Shown: positions 1 through 8,671 of the stretch, in pieces
Layout of the letters: the number at the start of each line of letters is the position of its first letter
How positions within the stretch are numbered: the first letter of the stretch is position 1
Source of the DNA: an uncultured Granulosicoccus sp.
Lineage (GTDB): Bacteria; Pseudomonadota; Gammaproteobacteria; Granulosicoccales; Granulosicoccaceae
Length of the DNA: 21,041 bases
Assembly: GCA_937924505.1 (NCBI GenBank)
Contig: CALDSR010000024.1
Location: 1 to 21,041 of the forward strand
Reading direction: 5' to 3'
Notes under the pieces: generated by a model
What the model saw: only the letters and a program-made list of their open reading frames with translations
What the model was told of the DNA's origin: nothing
Database searches by the model: none
Made by a program: the position numbers and the translations under genes

Positions 1-208
1 GAAATGTGTACACGTAAGCATTGGAAACATGGCCCCAACCTGTGTAGATTCCGATGCCAAAACAGAAAATGAGTGTTGCCGCCATCCCCTTGGATTCGCG
101 GAACAAGTCTTGGATTATTCTGTGTTCGGTAGTGCTGAGCGGTTTGGTGTAAAAGTGATGTAATCGATACGCTAATTTTGAGGCGAATCCATTGATGTCG
201 ATCAGCAT
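1..208 (-). CDS. Unidentified membrane protein, N-terminal part, cut by the window edge
   Basis: An open frame of 69 codons runs on the minus strand from ATG at 208 to the window edge without a stop. The first 40 residues are polar and amphipathic. From about residue 42 a hydrophobic stretch (AATLIFCFGIGIYTGW) looks like a membrane segment, so this is probably a membrane protein with a short cytoplasmic start. An in-frame TGA lies 16 codons upstream of the ATG. The ribosome site is weak (ACGGA a few bases before the ATG); an internal ATG at codon 42 or an upstream TTG are other possible starts. I do not recognise the family. The composition is protein-like and the frame is uninterrupted, which is the main support. 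Confidence 0.45.
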   Translation of the reverse strand, partial: MLIDINGFASKLAYRLHHFYTKPLSTTEHRIIQDLFRESKGMAATLIFCFGIGIYTGWGHVSNAYVYTF

Positions 209-528
209 GTGTTCCGTCAACCATACATTTCCATTCAGTGCAAGAATACACCCGATTCAAAATGTTTATTTTGCATCCTGTGTTGGCCTGAATGGGTGCG
301 ACTTCCAATCAGTTGAGCCAAGTCTGCTTTTTCTTATATCGCGGGCGGTTTCGTTGCGATATCGTGTGGGGTAGCCACATCAGCCACATCAGCCACATCA
401 GCCGTATCAAGCGCGATTATGGATTTTGTGTCTGATGTTGGCGAATCGAAGAAACATAGTTCAACTAGACCACTGGACAGTTGACTAATTCAATTACTGT
501 TATTAGAGAAAATGCGGTGGGCTGTTAG
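209..528. other. Gene-poor interval between the left-edge gene and the 529-762 frame
   Basis: These 320 bases are more AT-rich than their neighbours. They hold a 36-bp tandem repeat (374-409) and no convincing gene. A 60-codon plus-strand frame at 192-374 has no ribosome site and overlaps the left-edge gene antisense, so I do not call it. The interval should contain the promoter of the left-edge gene, but no clear -35/-10 pair could be picked out. Confidence 0.5.
374..409. repeat. 9-bp tandem repeat, four copies
   Basis: Three exact copies of GCCACATCA (374-382, 383-391, 392-400) are followed by a fourth with two changes, GCCGTATCA (401-409). The unit is too short for CRISPR and there are no spacers. 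It looks like a simple slippage repeat in noncoding DNA. Confidence 0.9.
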
Positions 529-762
529 CTATGACTGTTCAAGCATTTTTCTTTTAAAAAAATCCGGTCGGATAAACACGGTATCCGGAGGTGGCATTTC
601 TAGTTTGTATAATTGTGCCCAGGTTTTTTCGCGTGTTTCAAAGTCGGCACTTGAATGTTGACTCGCGGCACGATCGCCTAACGAGATCCACTTCCTTGTG
701 GAGTCTCGCAGGTGGTTGCTGAATTGAGCGCAACTAGCAGGAATAGTACATATCAAATTCAA
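529..762 (-). pseudogene. Protein-like frame downstream of glnA, possible gene remnant or small protein
   Basis: This minus-strand frame of 77 codons starts at a TTG inside the last codons of glnA, in a different frame, and ends with TAG at 529-531. Beyond the glnA overlap the translation looks like real protein: it is rich in charged residues with well-spaced aromatics, and ends in a segment with MPPPDTVFIRPDFF. There is no ATG before codon 54 and no ribosome site, so it may be the 3' remnant of a longer gene whose start was lost when it came to lie beside glnA. The alternative is a small protein translated by coupling to glnA. I do not recognise the family. Confidence 0.35.
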
Positions 763-2143
763 CCGGATGCGTAGACATGCGCAGACGGGTCACCTCTTCC
801 ATCTTCAGGTCGATGTAGCCATTGATCTGATCATCAGTGAACACACCGCCGGTTGTCAGGAAGCTGCGATCTGCATCGAGCGCTTCCAGTGCCTGATCCA
901 GTGATGAGCAGACCTGAGGAATATTTGCCGCTTCTTCTGGAGGCAGGTCATAGAGATCCTTGTCAGACGCATCGCCAGGGTGGATCTTGTTCTGGATCCC
1001 GTCAAGACCGGCCATCATCAGTGACGCAAATGTCAGGTATGGATTACCGGTTGGATCAGGAAAACGCACTTCAATGCGGCGACCCTTCGGGTTGGCGACA
1101 TAAGGGATTCGAACAGACGCCGAACGGTTACGAGCGGAATAAGCAAGCATGACAGGCGCTTCAAAACCAGGCACCAGACGCTTGTAGCTATTGGTTGACG
1201 CATTGGCAAACGCATTGATTGCCTTTGCATGCTTGATGACACCACCGATGTAATGCAAGGCAGTTTCAGACAGCCCGCCGTAGAGGTCACCAGCGAATGT
1301 GTTGTCACCACCTTTGAAAAGCGATTGGTGAACGTGCATGCCACTTCCGTTGTCACCGACAATTGGCTTGGGCATGAATGTCGCGGTGCGACCGAACTGG
1401 TGAGCGACATTATGGACGACGTACTTAAGAATCTGTACGCCATCGGCACGCTTGACCAGCGTGTCGAACTTGGTGCCGATTTCGCACTGTCCGGCAGTGC
1501 CCACTTCATGGTGATGAACTTCAGGGATAACACCCATCTGTTCGAGTACCAGACACATGGTGGCACGCAAGTCATTCAGTGAATCAACCGGCGGTACTGG
1601 AAAGTAGCCGCCTTTGACGCGAGGTCGGTGACCGATGTTGCCGCCTTCCATTTTTTTGTTTGAGTTCCATTCGGCTTCGTCAGAATCGATCGCATAGCTC
1701 ATGCCTTTCATTTGAGTTGACCAACGAACATCGTCAAACACAAAGAATTCTGGTTCAGGGCCGAAGTAGGCCGTGTCGGCGATACCGGTTGATGCGAGGT
1801 AAGCTTCCGCGCGCTTGGCAACCGAGCGTGGGTCACGCTCATAGCCTTCCATCGTGTCAGGCTCAATGATGTCGCAACGGATATTGACCGTGCTCTCTTC
1901 AGTGAATGGGTCGAGCACCGCAGTTGACGGGTCCGGCATCAACAACATGTCTGAAGCATTGATCCCTTTCCAACCCGAGATGGATGAACCGTCGAACGGC
2001 TGGCCATCTTCAAAGACATCTTCTTCAAATTGCGAGACGGGGACAGACGTGTGCTGCTCCTTGCCTCGGGGGTCGGTGAAGCGAAAATCGACGAACTTAA
2101 CGTCGTTATCCTTTATGGTTTTAAGAACGTCACTGGCGGACAT
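734..2143 (-). CDS. glnA: Glutamine synthetase type I
   Basis: This enzyme makes glutamine from glutamate, ammonia and ATP in the cytoplasm and is the main entry point for ammonium assimilation. The 469-residue product matches the E. coli enzyme in length and almost throughout in sequence. Visible landmarks are [11 protein letters not shown] near residues 51-61, the metal-site region FGPEPEFF (127-134), NGSGMHVH, and the adenylylation segment [11 protein letters not shown] with the target tyrosine at 398. The last feature marks it as the type I-beta form controlled by adenylylation. The ATG at 2143 is preceded by GAGG at a good distance. Upstream lie a -24/-12 promoter, an IHF-type site and two NtrC-type sites, so nitrogen control of transcription is expected. 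No ntrB/ntrC genes follow it here. Confidence 0.98.
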   Translation of the reverse strand: MSASDVLKTIKDNDVKFVDFRFTDPRGKEQHTSVPVSQFEEDVFEDGQPFDGSSISGWKGINASDMLLMPDPSTAVLDPFTEESTVNIRCDIIEPDTMEGYERDPRSVAKRAEAYLASTGIADTAYFGPEPEFFVFDDVRWSTQMKGMSYAIDSDEAEWNSNKKMEGGNIGHRPRVKGGYFPVPPVDSLNDLRATMCLVLEQMGVIPEVHHHEVGTAGQCEIGTKFDTLVKRADGVQILKYVVHNVAHQFGRTATFMPKPIVGDNGSGMHVHQSLFKGGDNTFAGDLYGGLSETALHYIGGVIKHAKAINAFANASTNSYKRLVPGFEAPVMLAYSARNRSASVRIPYVANPKGRRIEVRFPDPTGNPYLTFASLMMAGLDGIQNKIHPGDASDKDLYDLPPEEAANIPQVCSSLDQALEALDADRSFLTTGGVFTDDQINGYIDLKMEEVTRLRMSTHPVEFDMYYSC

Positions 2144-2211
2144 GTTTTTTCCTCGTAATCTCTGGATGAATTAATAACTGGTGTACTTTGCACCGGCCTT
2201 CAAGCAAGTAG

Positions 2212-2227
2212 TGCACGGCGTGTACCA
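2212..2227 (-). promoter_or_regulatory. Sigma54 (-24/-12) promoter of glnA
   Basis: Read on the minus strand the site is TGGTACACGCCGTGCA: GG at -24 and GC at -12 separated by exactly 10 bases, with TGG, AC and TGCA matching the TGGCACG-N4-TTGCA consensus. The predicted start of transcription is near 2201, leaving a leader of about 58 nt before the glnA ATG. Confidence 0.78.
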
Positions 2228-2255
2228 AGCGTTAGACATAGACAAAATCTATAAA

Positions 2256-2268
2256 AATCAATAAGTTA
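2256..2268. promoter_or_regulatory. Candidate IHF-binding site between enhancer and promoter
   Basis: AATCAATAAGTTA on the plus strand fits the IHF consensus WATCAANNNNTTR at every position and is flanked by an A-tract. It is centred about 61 bases upstream of the predicted glnA start, between the promoter and the NtrC sites. That is where IHF bends DNA at many sigma54 promoters. The motif is short, so the position is the stronger support. Confidence 0.6.
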
Positions 2269-2290
2269 AGTTTTTGAAGCGATGCGGGAG

Positions 2291-2307
2291 TGCACCAAAT
2301 AGGTGCG
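2291..2307. promoter_or_regulatory. NtrC-binding site, promoter-proximal
   Basis: TGCACCAAATAGGTGCG is a dyad of the form TGCACC-N5-GGTGCR, matching the enteric NtrC site. It is centred about 98 bases upstream of the predicted glnA start. Confidence 0.85.
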
Positions 2308-2320
2308 TGATATGAAATAA

Positions 2321-2337
2321 CGCACTATTTTGGTGCA
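2321..2337. promoter_or_regulatory. NtrC-binding site, promoter-distal
   Basis: CGCACTATTTTGGTGCA closely matches the classical NtrC enhancer dyad. Its centre is 30 bp from that of the proximal site, close to three helical turns, so two NtrC dimers would sit on the same face of the DNA as at the E. coli glnA enhancer. Confidence 0.87.
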
Positions 2338-2459
2338 GCTCGGCAGACCCGTAAAATTCTGGCTGCACGCGGCAACATCGCGCGGGCAGTGTAGCGTATC
2401 CCGCGAGTGGCCGAGGATTCAGTACACTGGCGGACTTTTTCCGAGGATTAAGAATCACC

Positions 2460-3437
2460 ATGGTCGATGCGGCTGCAAAGCTCGATGCAAGGCCCGATGT
2501 CAAGACGTTCCAAGGCATGATTGCCGTTCTGCAGGACTACTGGTCTCGGCAGGGCTGTCTCGTGCAACAGTCTTATGACATGGAAATGGGTGCTGGAACC
2601 TTCCACAGCTCAACATTCCTCAGGGCTATAGGTCCTGAGCCATGGCATGCCTGTCATACCCAGTCATCGCGACGTCCGACCGATGGCCGCTATGGTGAAA
2701 ATCCGAATCGCCTGCAGCACTACTATCAGTTTCAGGTGGCGATGAAACCATCACCTGACAATATGCAGGACATCTATCTCGGCTCACTGGAGGCGCTTGG
2801 CTTCAATACGCTCGAGCATGACATTCGCTTTGTCGAAGACAACTGGGAATCACCAACCTTGGGCGCCTGGGGTCTGGGATGGGAGGTCTGGCTCAACGGC
2901 ATGGAGGTCACGCAGTACACCTACTTCCAGCAATGTGGGGGTCTGGTTTGCAATCCGGTGCTGGGTGAGCTGGCGTATGGTATCGAACGTCTCGCCATGT
3001 ATATTCAGCAAGTCGAAAGTGTTTATGACCTTGTCTGGGGGCACACCGCGACAGGCCCGGTGACCTACGGTGATGTCTTTCATCAAAATGAGGTGGAACA
3101 ATCGGCCTACAACTTTGAACATGCCGATGTTGATGCCTTGTTCCTGCAGTTTGATCAGTGCGAAAAGGATTGTGCACATTTGTGTGAACAGGGACTGCCG
3201 ATGCCAGCCTACGAACAAGTGCTGCGCGCGTCCCATTCGTTCAATCTTCTTGATGCGAGGCATGCGATATCGGTGACCGAACGACAACGCTATATTCTGC
3301 GTGTACGAACCTTGTCGCGCCAGGTGGCGGAAGCCTGGCAAGCGAAACGCGAAGCGTTGGGTTTTCCGTTGTTGAAGGATGCGGCTGATTTGACTTCGGT
3401 AAACAAAAGCGACAAGGGTGAGGTGGCCCGTGGCTGA
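2460..3437 (+). CDS. glyQ: Glycyl-tRNA synthetase alpha subunit
   Basis: This is the catalytic subunit of the bacterial alpha2-beta2 glycyl-tRNA synthetase, which charges tRNA-Gly in the cytoplasm. The 325-residue product aligns along its whole length with E. coli GlyQ. Landmarks are TFQGMI near the start, [10 protein letters not shown] (40-49), [40 protein letters not shown] and [11 protein letters not shown] near the end. The segment just before SRRP reads HACHTQS where most family members have a form of AAYVQP. The ATG at 2460 has only weak ribosome-site support but gives the expected N terminus. The gene overlaps glyS by 8 bp and opens a four-gene operon. Confidence 0.98.
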   Translation: MVDAAAKLDARPDVKTFQGMIAVLQDYWSRQGCLVQQSYDMEMGAGTFHSSTFLRAIGPEPWHACHTQSSRRPTDGRYGENPNRLQHYYQFQVAMKPSPDNMQDIYLGSLEALGFNTLEHDIRFVEDNWESPTLGAWGLGWEVWLNGMEVTQYTYFQQCGGLVCNPVLGELAYGIERLAMYIQQVESVYDLVWGHTATGPVTYGDVFHQNEVEQSAYNFEHADVDALFLQFDQCEKDCAHLCEQGLPMPAYEQVLRASHSFNLLDARHAISVTERQRYILRVRTLSRQVAEAWQAKREALGFPLLKDAADLTSVNKSDKGEVARG

Positions 3438-5514
3438 TTTGCTGATTGAGTTGGGTTGTGAAGAATTGCCGGCAGGCTCGATGATGGCGCTTGCCAATCA
3501 CTTGGGCAAAGGCGTACACAAGGTGCTGAGTGATGCAGGGCTTGCGGTCGCTGCGCCTGATATCTTTGCAACGCCTCGTCGTCTCGCGGTGCGCATGTCC
3601 GATGTCGGTGAGCGTCAGGCGGATAAAGAAGTCGAGAGACGTGGACCATCGCTAGCAGCTGCCTACACCGATGGCGAACCGAGCAAAGCCTTGCAGGGGT
3701 TTATGCGTTCGGCAGGTGTCAGTGTCGACGACTTGCAAACCATCAGTACACCCAAAGGTGACTGGCTGACGGTCAGGCAAACGCAACGGGGTGAAACGCT
3801 GGAGAATCTCCTGCAGTCCGCATTGCCTGACATCATCAAAACCATGCCGATGCCCAAGCGTATGCGTTGGGGTGATCAGGCGCATGAATTTCTGCGCCCG
3901 GTGGTCTGGTTGCTGGCTCTGCATGGCAACGACATATTGAAGCTGGAGCTGTTGGGCTTGAGTGCAAGTAATACGAGTCTTGGACATCGCTTTCATTCGC
4001 CCGGGCCAGTAACTGTCGTTCAGGCGACTGACTATGAGGACTTGCTTGAGCGAGCTTACGTGTATGCCGATGCGAGCAGGCGACGTGAAAAAATTGTCGC
4101 TGGTGTCAAACATGAAGCAGCCAGGCTCGGCGGTGAACCTGTCATGGATGAGGAATTGATCGATGAAGTCAATGCGCTGGTCGAATGGCCGGTCGCGATG
4201 GCAGGAACCTTTGATGCCGAGTTTCTTGAGATACCCAAAGAGGCGTTGATACAAACCATGCAGGAAAATCAACGTTACTTTGCACTGCTTGATGACAAGG
4301 GTGAATTGATGCCGGCTTTCATCACCGTGGCCAACCTTGAATCAGTTTCCCCGCAAACTGTGATCGATGGCAACGAGCGTGTCATTCGACCGCGCTTTGC
4401 CGATACGATGTTCTTCTGGAATCAGGACAAGCGGCGCACGCTGGATTCACATCGCCGCGATCTTGATCGTTTGTTGTTTCAGGAAAAGCTCGGAAGTGTG
4501 TCAGACAAGTGCGTGCGCATGCAGGGCGTTTCGTCGTGGCTTGCCAGTGAGTTGGGTGCTGATGAAGCCAAGGCAACTCTTGCTGCCAGTTTGTGTAAAT
4601 GCGACTTGAATACCGAGATTGTCAAAGAGCTTGCCAAGATGCAGGGCATTGCCGGTCGTTACTATTCGCTACGTGATGGTCATGACAATGAAGTCAGCAT
4701 TGCGATGGAAGAACATTATTATCCGAAGCAATCTGGTGGTGCCTTGCCGGCTAACACGACGGCGTCCATCGTATCGATTGCCGACAAGATTGACACATTG
4801 GTGGGTATTTTTGGCATCGGCATGAAACCAACAGGTGCCAAGGATCCGTTTGCCTTGCGTCGTGCATCGCTCGGTATTCTCAGAATTCTGATCGAGCAAC
4901 AGCATGACATCAGTTTGTCGGCACTTATCGATAAGTCCATCGAGACTTACGGCGATGTGCTCGCTGGTGTGAAGGCAGACGAGCTTCGCGCCGAGGTGCT
5001 TTCCTATATGTTGGAACGTTTGCGTGGTTACTTTACCGCGGATAGAGGTTTCGCGGTGGAAGCCGTCGAAGCCGTTCTGGCGAAGAGGCTCTCACATCCG
5101 CTTGATATGCAGATGCGCCTTGATGCAATCGAGTCCTTTCGCAAGACAGAAGAGTCTGCGGCGCTTGCCGCGGCCAGCAAACGAATCGGTAATTTGCTCA
5201 AGAAAGTCGACTCCCCGGTTCCGGAAGCTGTCAATAAAACCTTGCTGAGCGACACGGCCGAGCAAGCCTTGTTTGCTGTTCTTGATAAACAATCCGGCCT
5301 GGTTAATGATCATCTTGAATCGCGAGACTACGCCTCGGCCATGAAAGTGACCTCGAGCTTGCGGGAAGCGGTGGACAGTTTCTTTGAAGGTGTCATGGTC
5401 ATGGACAATGACGCGGCTGTGCGAGACAACCGGCTTGCCTTGATCAAACAAGTTAATGAGCTGTGTTGTGCGACGGCCGATATCTCGCGATTGCAAGGGC
5501 AGGATAGATCGTGA
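3430..5514 (+). CDS. glyS: Glycyl-tRNA synthetase beta subunit
   Basis: This is the tRNA-recognition subunit that pairs with GlyQ. At about 694 residues it has the usual family length. It begins [18 protein letters not shown], the typical N terminus, and contains the conserved [17 protein letters not shown] and [15 protein letters not shown] segments; the C-terminal part is the anticodon-binding region. Two GTG starts are possible, 3418 and 3430. I prefer 3430 because it gives the family N terminus and has GAGG about 5 bases upstream, and it overlaps the glyQ stop by 8 bp, suggesting coupled translation. The gene ends in a GTGA overlap with the next gene. Confidence 0.97.
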   Translation: MADLLIELGCEELPAGSMMALANHLGKGVHKVLSDAGLAVAAPDIFATPRRLAVRMSDVGERQADKEVERRGPSLAAAYTDGEPSKALQGFMRSAGVSVDDLQTISTPKGDWLTVRQTQRGETLENLLQSALPDIIKTMPMPKRMRWGDQAHEFLRPVVWLLALHGNDILKLELLGLSASNTSLGHRFHSPGPVTVVQATDYEDLLERAYVYADASRRREKIVAGVKHEAARLGGEPVMDEELIDEVNALVEWPVAMAGTFDAEFLEIPKEALIQTMQENQRYFALLDDKGELMPAFITVANLESVSPQTVIDGNERVIRPRFADTMFFWNQDKRRTLDSHRRDLDRLLFQEKLGSVSDKCVRMQGVSSWLASELGADEAKATLAASLCKCDLNTEIVKELAKMQGIAGRYYSLRDGHDNEVSIAMEEHYYPKQSGGALPANTTASIVSIADKIDTLVGIFGIGMKPTGAKDPFALRRASLGILRILIEQQHDISLSALIDKSIETYGDVLAGVKADELRAEVLSYMLERLRGYFTADRGFAVEAVEAVLAKRLSHPLDMQMRLDAIESFRKTEESAALAAASKRIGNLLKKVDSPVPEAVNKTLLSDTAEQALFAVLDKQSGLVNDHLESRDYASAMKVTSSLREAVDSFFEGVMVMDNDAAVRDNRLALIKQVNELCCATADISRLQGQDRS

Positions 5515-6065
5515 AATTGATCGTGCTTGATCGCGATGGTGTCATCAATGAGGATCGGGGTGAACCCATCACCTCGGCCGATGATTGGGTACCGATTTCC
5601 GGCAGTCTTGAAGCGATTGCCCGCTTGAATCAGGCCGGCTGGCATGTGGCAGTGGCGACCAATCAGAGCGGAATAGCCCGTGGCTTGATGGAGCTTGATG
5701 ACCTGCAGGCCATCCACCAAAAAATGCATGAAATGGTTAATCAGGCGGGTGGTCGCATTGATGTGGTGGCTTTCTGTCCGCACAGCGATGCAAACCAATG
5801 TACCTGCCGTAAGCCTGCCCCTGGAATGCTGTACAGCATCAGTGAACGACTGGACATCGATCTCAGTACAGTGGTTCTGGTCGGTGATTCTTTGCGTGAT
5901 ATGCAAGCTGCGATGGCGGCGGCCGCGCAACCGATCATGGTGCGAACCGGCAAAGGGCAGTCCACTCTCGACAGCAACAAGGGACTTGAGCATATTCCGG
6001 CATACGATGACTTGTTAAGTTACGTTGATACCTTGCTCGCACCCGTAGACGAAGAAGACGCCTGA
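5511..6065 (+). CDS. gmhB: D-glycero-beta-D-manno-heptose 1,7-bisphosphate 7-phosphatase (HAD family)
   Basis: This enzyme removes the 7-phosphate in the ADP-heptose pathway that feeds the lipopolysaccharide inner core. The 184-residue product carries the HAD motifs: DRDGVIN (nucleophile D7, acid D9), ATNQSG near 49-54, K101 and GDSLRD (D126, D130). The zinc-binding set C89, H91, C97, C99 in FCPHSDANQCTC is specific to the GmhB/HisB-phosphatase group. The GTG start at 5511 overlaps the glyS stop by 4 bp (GTGA). The same neighbour order is found in Pseudomonas. A related HAD phosphatase with another sugar phosphate as substrate is possible, as no other heptose genes lie here. Confidence 0.92.
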   Translation: MKLIVLDRDGVINEDRGEPITSADDWVPISGSLEAIARLNQAGWHVAVATNQSGIARGLMELDDLQAIHQKMHEMVNQAGGRIDVVAFCPHSDANQCTCRKPAPGMLYSISERLDIDLSTVVLVGDSLRDMQAAMAAAAQPIMVRTGKGQSTLDSNKGLEHIPAYDDLLSYVDTLLAPVDEEDA

Positions 6066-6066
6066 C

Positions 6067-6810
6067 ATGTATCGACTTTGGTTAACGTTCAGAAGTTTAG
6101 TCTTCTGGATTTGGCAGATCTTTGTGACCTTGGCCATGGGCGCCCCTGTATTGCTGGTCGGCCTTTTTTCATACCGTTGGGGCTATACCCTGGCGGTTTA
6201 CTGGAATCGTTTTAACATCTATGGATTGCGCTACATCTGTGGCGTCAAATGGCGCCTGGAAGGGCGAGAAAACATTCCGGACAAACCCTGCATTGTTCTT
6301 TGCAAGCACCAGTCAACCTGGGAAACCTACTTCCTGCCCATGACGTTTAGTCCGGCGGTGTATGTAGCCAAACGTTCTCTGCAATGGATTCCCATATTTG
6401 GCTGGGTGCTGGTGGTGTTGCGATTCATCATGATAGATCGAAAGTCTGGACGTTCAGCTATCCAGCAAATGACAGAACAAGCGATCGATCGTTTGTCGCT
6501 GGGGCGCTGGGTGCTGATTTTCCCCGAGGGCACCCGACGGCCGGTAGGTGCAGAACCCAACTACCGAATTGGTGGCGCCATTGTTGCTGAAAAATCCGGA
6601 TACGATGTCTTACCCATTGCGATGAACGCAGGAGAATTCTGGCCGCGCATGGGCTTTATCAAATGGCCAGGCGAAATCACCGTCACGATTGGGCCTGTCA
6701 TCACGAGTGCGGGAAAGGATTCAGCAACGATTCTGGCTGAGACTCAGCAGTGGATTGAAGGTCGGATGGCTGAGATCACGGTCAAGGATCGATTCCCTTA
6801 TCGGGGATGA
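6067..6810 (+). CDS. plsC: 1-acyl-sn-glycerol-3-phosphate acyltransferase (PlsC family)
   Basis: This inner-membrane enzyme acylates lysophosphatidic acid to phosphatidic acid in phospholipid synthesis. The 247-residue product has a hydrophobic N-terminal membrane segment (about 10-36). Block I is H81-QSTW-E86 and block III is FPEGTRRPVG (152-161). The acid after the catalytic histidine is glutamate rather than the more common aspartate of HX4D. The KHQSTWET form is one I associate with the gammaproteobacterial PlsC branch found after gmhB. The ATG starts one base after the gmhB stop, so the genes are surely cotranscribed. Other acyl acceptors (lyso-ornithine lipids, for example) cannot be excluded. 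Confidence 0.93.
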   Translation: MYRLWLTFRSLVFWIWQIFVTLAMGAPVLLVGLFSYRWGYTLAVYWNRFNIYGLRYICGVKWRLEGRENIPDKPCIVLCKHQSTWETYFLPMTFSPAVYVAKRSLQWIPIFGWVLVVLRFIMIDRKSGRSAIQQMTEQAIDRLSLGRWVLIFPEGTRRPVGAEPNYRIGGAIVAEKSGYDVLPIAMNAGEFWPRMGFIKWPGEITVTIGPVITSAGKDSATILAETQQWIEGRMAEITVKDRFPYRG

Positions 6811-6871
6811 CGAGCGGGTTGTTCAAGCAATTGCTCGACGTCAATCAAGATGTCAGATCGGTTGATCTCGA

Positions 6872-7699
6872 TCAATGTTCAACCGCGAGTGAATCGACTT
6901 CGAGAGTCAATGGTAGTCGAAACAGCTCAATCGCGTTGGCTGTTGTCGCTTGGGCAATTTCAATGGCATCTTCATCGCGAAGATCACTGATCGCTTGCCA
7001 CACGTCAACGAGAAAGGCGGGTTCGTTACGCTGTCCCTGATGCTTTTGATCGGGCTGATCAGGGGCGTCGGTTTCGAGCAGCATGGCGTCGAGCGGCAAG
7101 CCACGAATCATCTCGCGCAAACGCTTGGCCCGGGTGTAGCTGATCGCTCCGCCAAAGCTCAGTTTGTAACCGAGATCGATCAGGCGACTGGCCTGTTGTG
7201 TGGAGCCATTGAAGCTATGTACCACCCCGCGATAATGCCCCGATGAACGGATCATGCGGATGACATCTTCGACCGCGCGCCGAGCGTGGATCACGATCGG
7301 CAGATCAAATTCGCGAGCCAGTGCGAGTTGGGCACTGAACAGGTGTTGCTGTTTGGCGCGGTCCGCGTCGACAATCTGATAGTCGAGTCCGCATTCACCG
7401 ACGGCGACGGGGCGCTCTCGACCGAGCCATAGCGGCAGCTCCTTGATGTGCGCATCCAGATGTTCATCGCAGAAGCAGGGATGCAAGCCATAGCAGGCGT
7501 ACAGATCGCTGTGTTCGGCGCACACCGCCTGCACCCGCGGCCACAGGCGGTGACTGATGGCCGGTACCACCTGAGCCACCACGTTGGCCGAACGGGCCGC
7601 TCGCAACATCGCGGGTCTGTCAGCTTTCAGGCGTTCATCGTCGGTATGAACGTGGCTATCGATTAATGCGGGCGTCGACTGGTTAGGCATTGTCTGCAA
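6872..7699 (-). CDS. TatD-family metal-dependent hydrolase (YjjV-like)
   Basis: This is an amidohydrolase-fold TIM barrel of the TatD group; members are metal-dependent 3'-5' DNases or related phosphodiesterases in the cytoplasm. Metal ligands are visible in order: H16 and H18 (DSHVH), E102 (VGECGLDY), H138 (VIHARR), H161 (VVHSFNG) and D211 (LLETDAPD). At 275 residues the length is normal, and the sequence follows the YjjV branch closely (LGYKLSFGGAISYTRA). ATG at 7699 or at 7690 could be the start; the spacing and ribosome sites do not decide. It converges on plsC with 61 bp between, and is divergent from the YpfJ-type gene. Confidence 0.93.
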   Translation of the reverse strand: MQTMPNQSTPALIDSHVHTDDERLKADRPAMLRAARSANVVAQVVPAISHRLWPRVQAVCAEHSDLYACYGLHPCFCDEHLDAHIKELPLWLGRERPVAVGECGLDYQIVDADRAKQQHLFSAQLALAREFDLPIVIHARRAVEDVIRMIRSSGHYRGVVHSFNGSTQQASRLIDLGYKLSFGGAISYTRAKRLREMIRGLPLDAMLLETDAPDQPDQKHQGQRNEPAFLVDVWQAISDLRDEDAIEIAQATTANAIELFRLPLTLEVDSLAVEH

Positions 7700-7749
7700 C
7701 TGACCTGATACTCATCGCGAAACGTGTAACAATCTACCATCGTAGCGGA

Positions 7750-7763
7750 ACTGTCCAGACAGT
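7750..7763. promoter_or_regulatory. Palindrome in the tatD-ypfJ divergent region, candidate operator
   Basis: ACTGTC-CA-GACAGT is a perfect 6-bp dyad with a 2-bp centre. The flanks extend it imperfectly (GGA before, TTCC after). It sits in the 99-bp divergent promoter region, about 35 bp before the ypfJ start, where a repressor or activator could bind. No match to a named regulator is claimed. Confidence 0.4.
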
Positions 7764-7798
7764 TTCCGGCGTGGTAATAAAGGACTCGGAGAGCAACT

Positions 7799-8668
7799 AT
7801 GCGTTGGAGAAAAGGGCGCCGTAGTACGAACGTTGAAGATACCCGTGGCATGGGCGGTGGCAGACGCGGCAGGCCTGGTGGCGGCGGTATGAAAATCGGG
7901 GGTGGTGCAGGGATCATTCTGTTACTGCTTGGATTGTTTTTTGGCACTGACCTCACCGGTATGCTCGGTGGTGGCAGTAGTAGCCAGGTTAGCCAGCGGC
8001 CACAATTATCGCCCGGGGCGGCCGGTCAAGTTCGTGGTGATGACGAGGCGAAAGCCTTTGTCTCGACCATGCTTGCGTATAACGAAGATGTCTGGGCGAA
8101 GCTGTTTCAACAAAACGGCAAGCAATATCAAGTACCCAAGCTGCGTATCTTCGATGGTGGTGTCAATTCTGCGTGTGGATACACTTCATCGGCGGCCGGT
8201 CCGTTCTATTGTCCCGGTGATTCCAAGGTTTACATTGATCTTAATTTTTTTCGTGAATTACAGCGAATGGGTGCTGGAGGTGATTTTGCCCAGGCCTATG
8301 TTCTGGCGCATGAGGTCGGTCATCACGTGCAGAATCTCCTGGGCGTTTCGATGGCAGTCCAGCGACGTCAGCGTTCAGTCAGCAAGACCGATGCTAACCG
8401 CCTGTCGGTGCTGACCGAATTACAGGCTGACTGCTATGCCGGTGTCTGGGCCCATCACGCCCATAAGGATAATCAATTGCTGGAACCGGGCGATCTGGAA
8501 GAGGGCATGAATGCGGCGGCCAGAATCGGTGATGATGCCTTGATGAGTCGAGCCGGTGCGCAGATACGCCCTGAAGCCTTCACGCATGGTTCGTCACAGC
8601 AGCGTCAGGAGTGGCTTTACCGTGGATTGAACACGGGTGATCCTAACCAATGCGACACGTTCAATTGA
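7799..8668 (+). CDS. ypfJ: YpfJ-type neutral zinc metallopeptidase
   Basis: This is a membrane-anchored putative zinc protease of the PF04228 family. The 289-residue product resembles E. coli YpfJ end to end: an MRW-R-NVEDxRG start, a glycine-rich basic stretch (18-37), one membrane segment (about 38-50) followed by DLTGML, and the zinc motif HEVGH (171-175) with a likely third ligand at E208 in TELQADC. The conserved C-terminal THGSSQQR segment is present. The N-terminal anchor probably places the peptidase domain in the periplasm. A strong ribosome site (GGAGAG, 5 bases before ATG) fixes the start. The substrate is not known for the family. Confidence 0.95.
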   Translation: MRWRKGRRSTNVEDTRGMGGGRRGRPGGGGMKIGGGAGIILLLLGLFFGTDLTGMLGGGSSSQVSQRPQLSPGAAGQVRGDDEAKAFVSTMLAYNEDVWAKLFQQNGKQYQVPKLRIFDGGVNSACGYTSSAAGPFYCPGDSKVYIDLNFFRELQRMGAGGDFAQAYVLAHEVGHHVQNLLGVSMAVQRRQRSVSKTDANRLSVLTELQADCYAGVWAHHAHKDNQLLEPGDLEEGMNAAARIGDDALMSRAGAQIRPEAFTHGSSQQRQEWLYRGLNTGDPNQCDTFN

Positions 8669-8671
8669 CCC

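Larger units (their letters stand above)
2144..2459. promoter_or_regulatory. glnA-glyQ divergent control region
   Basis: These 316 bases separate the divergent glnA and glyQ genes and contain no gene. The glnA half holds, moving away from glnA: a ribosome site (GAGG), a predicted leader of about 58 nt, a sigma54-type promoter, an IHF-type site and two NtrC-type sites. These elements are listed separately. The glyQ half (about 2340-2459) should hold a sigma70 promoter; I could not pick out a convincing one. Confidence 0.8.

Noticed and set aside
374..409. Possible CRISPR-like repeat
   Set aside because: Units are 9 bp, directly adjacent and without spacers; no cas genes are present.
1033..1575. 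180-codon minus-strand frame inside glnA
   Set aside because: It overlaps glnA in another frame; its translation is rich in Ser, Val and Cys with no family features, as expected from a shadow frame.
2850..3497. 215-codon antisense frame across glyQ and the start of glyS
   Set aside because: Opposite to two firmly identified genes; no ribosome site or recognisable motif.
6811..6837. Terminator between plsC and the tatD-family gene
   Set aside because: Only a 5-bp stem (CGAGC/GCTCG) around a 17-nt loop with no T-run on either strand.
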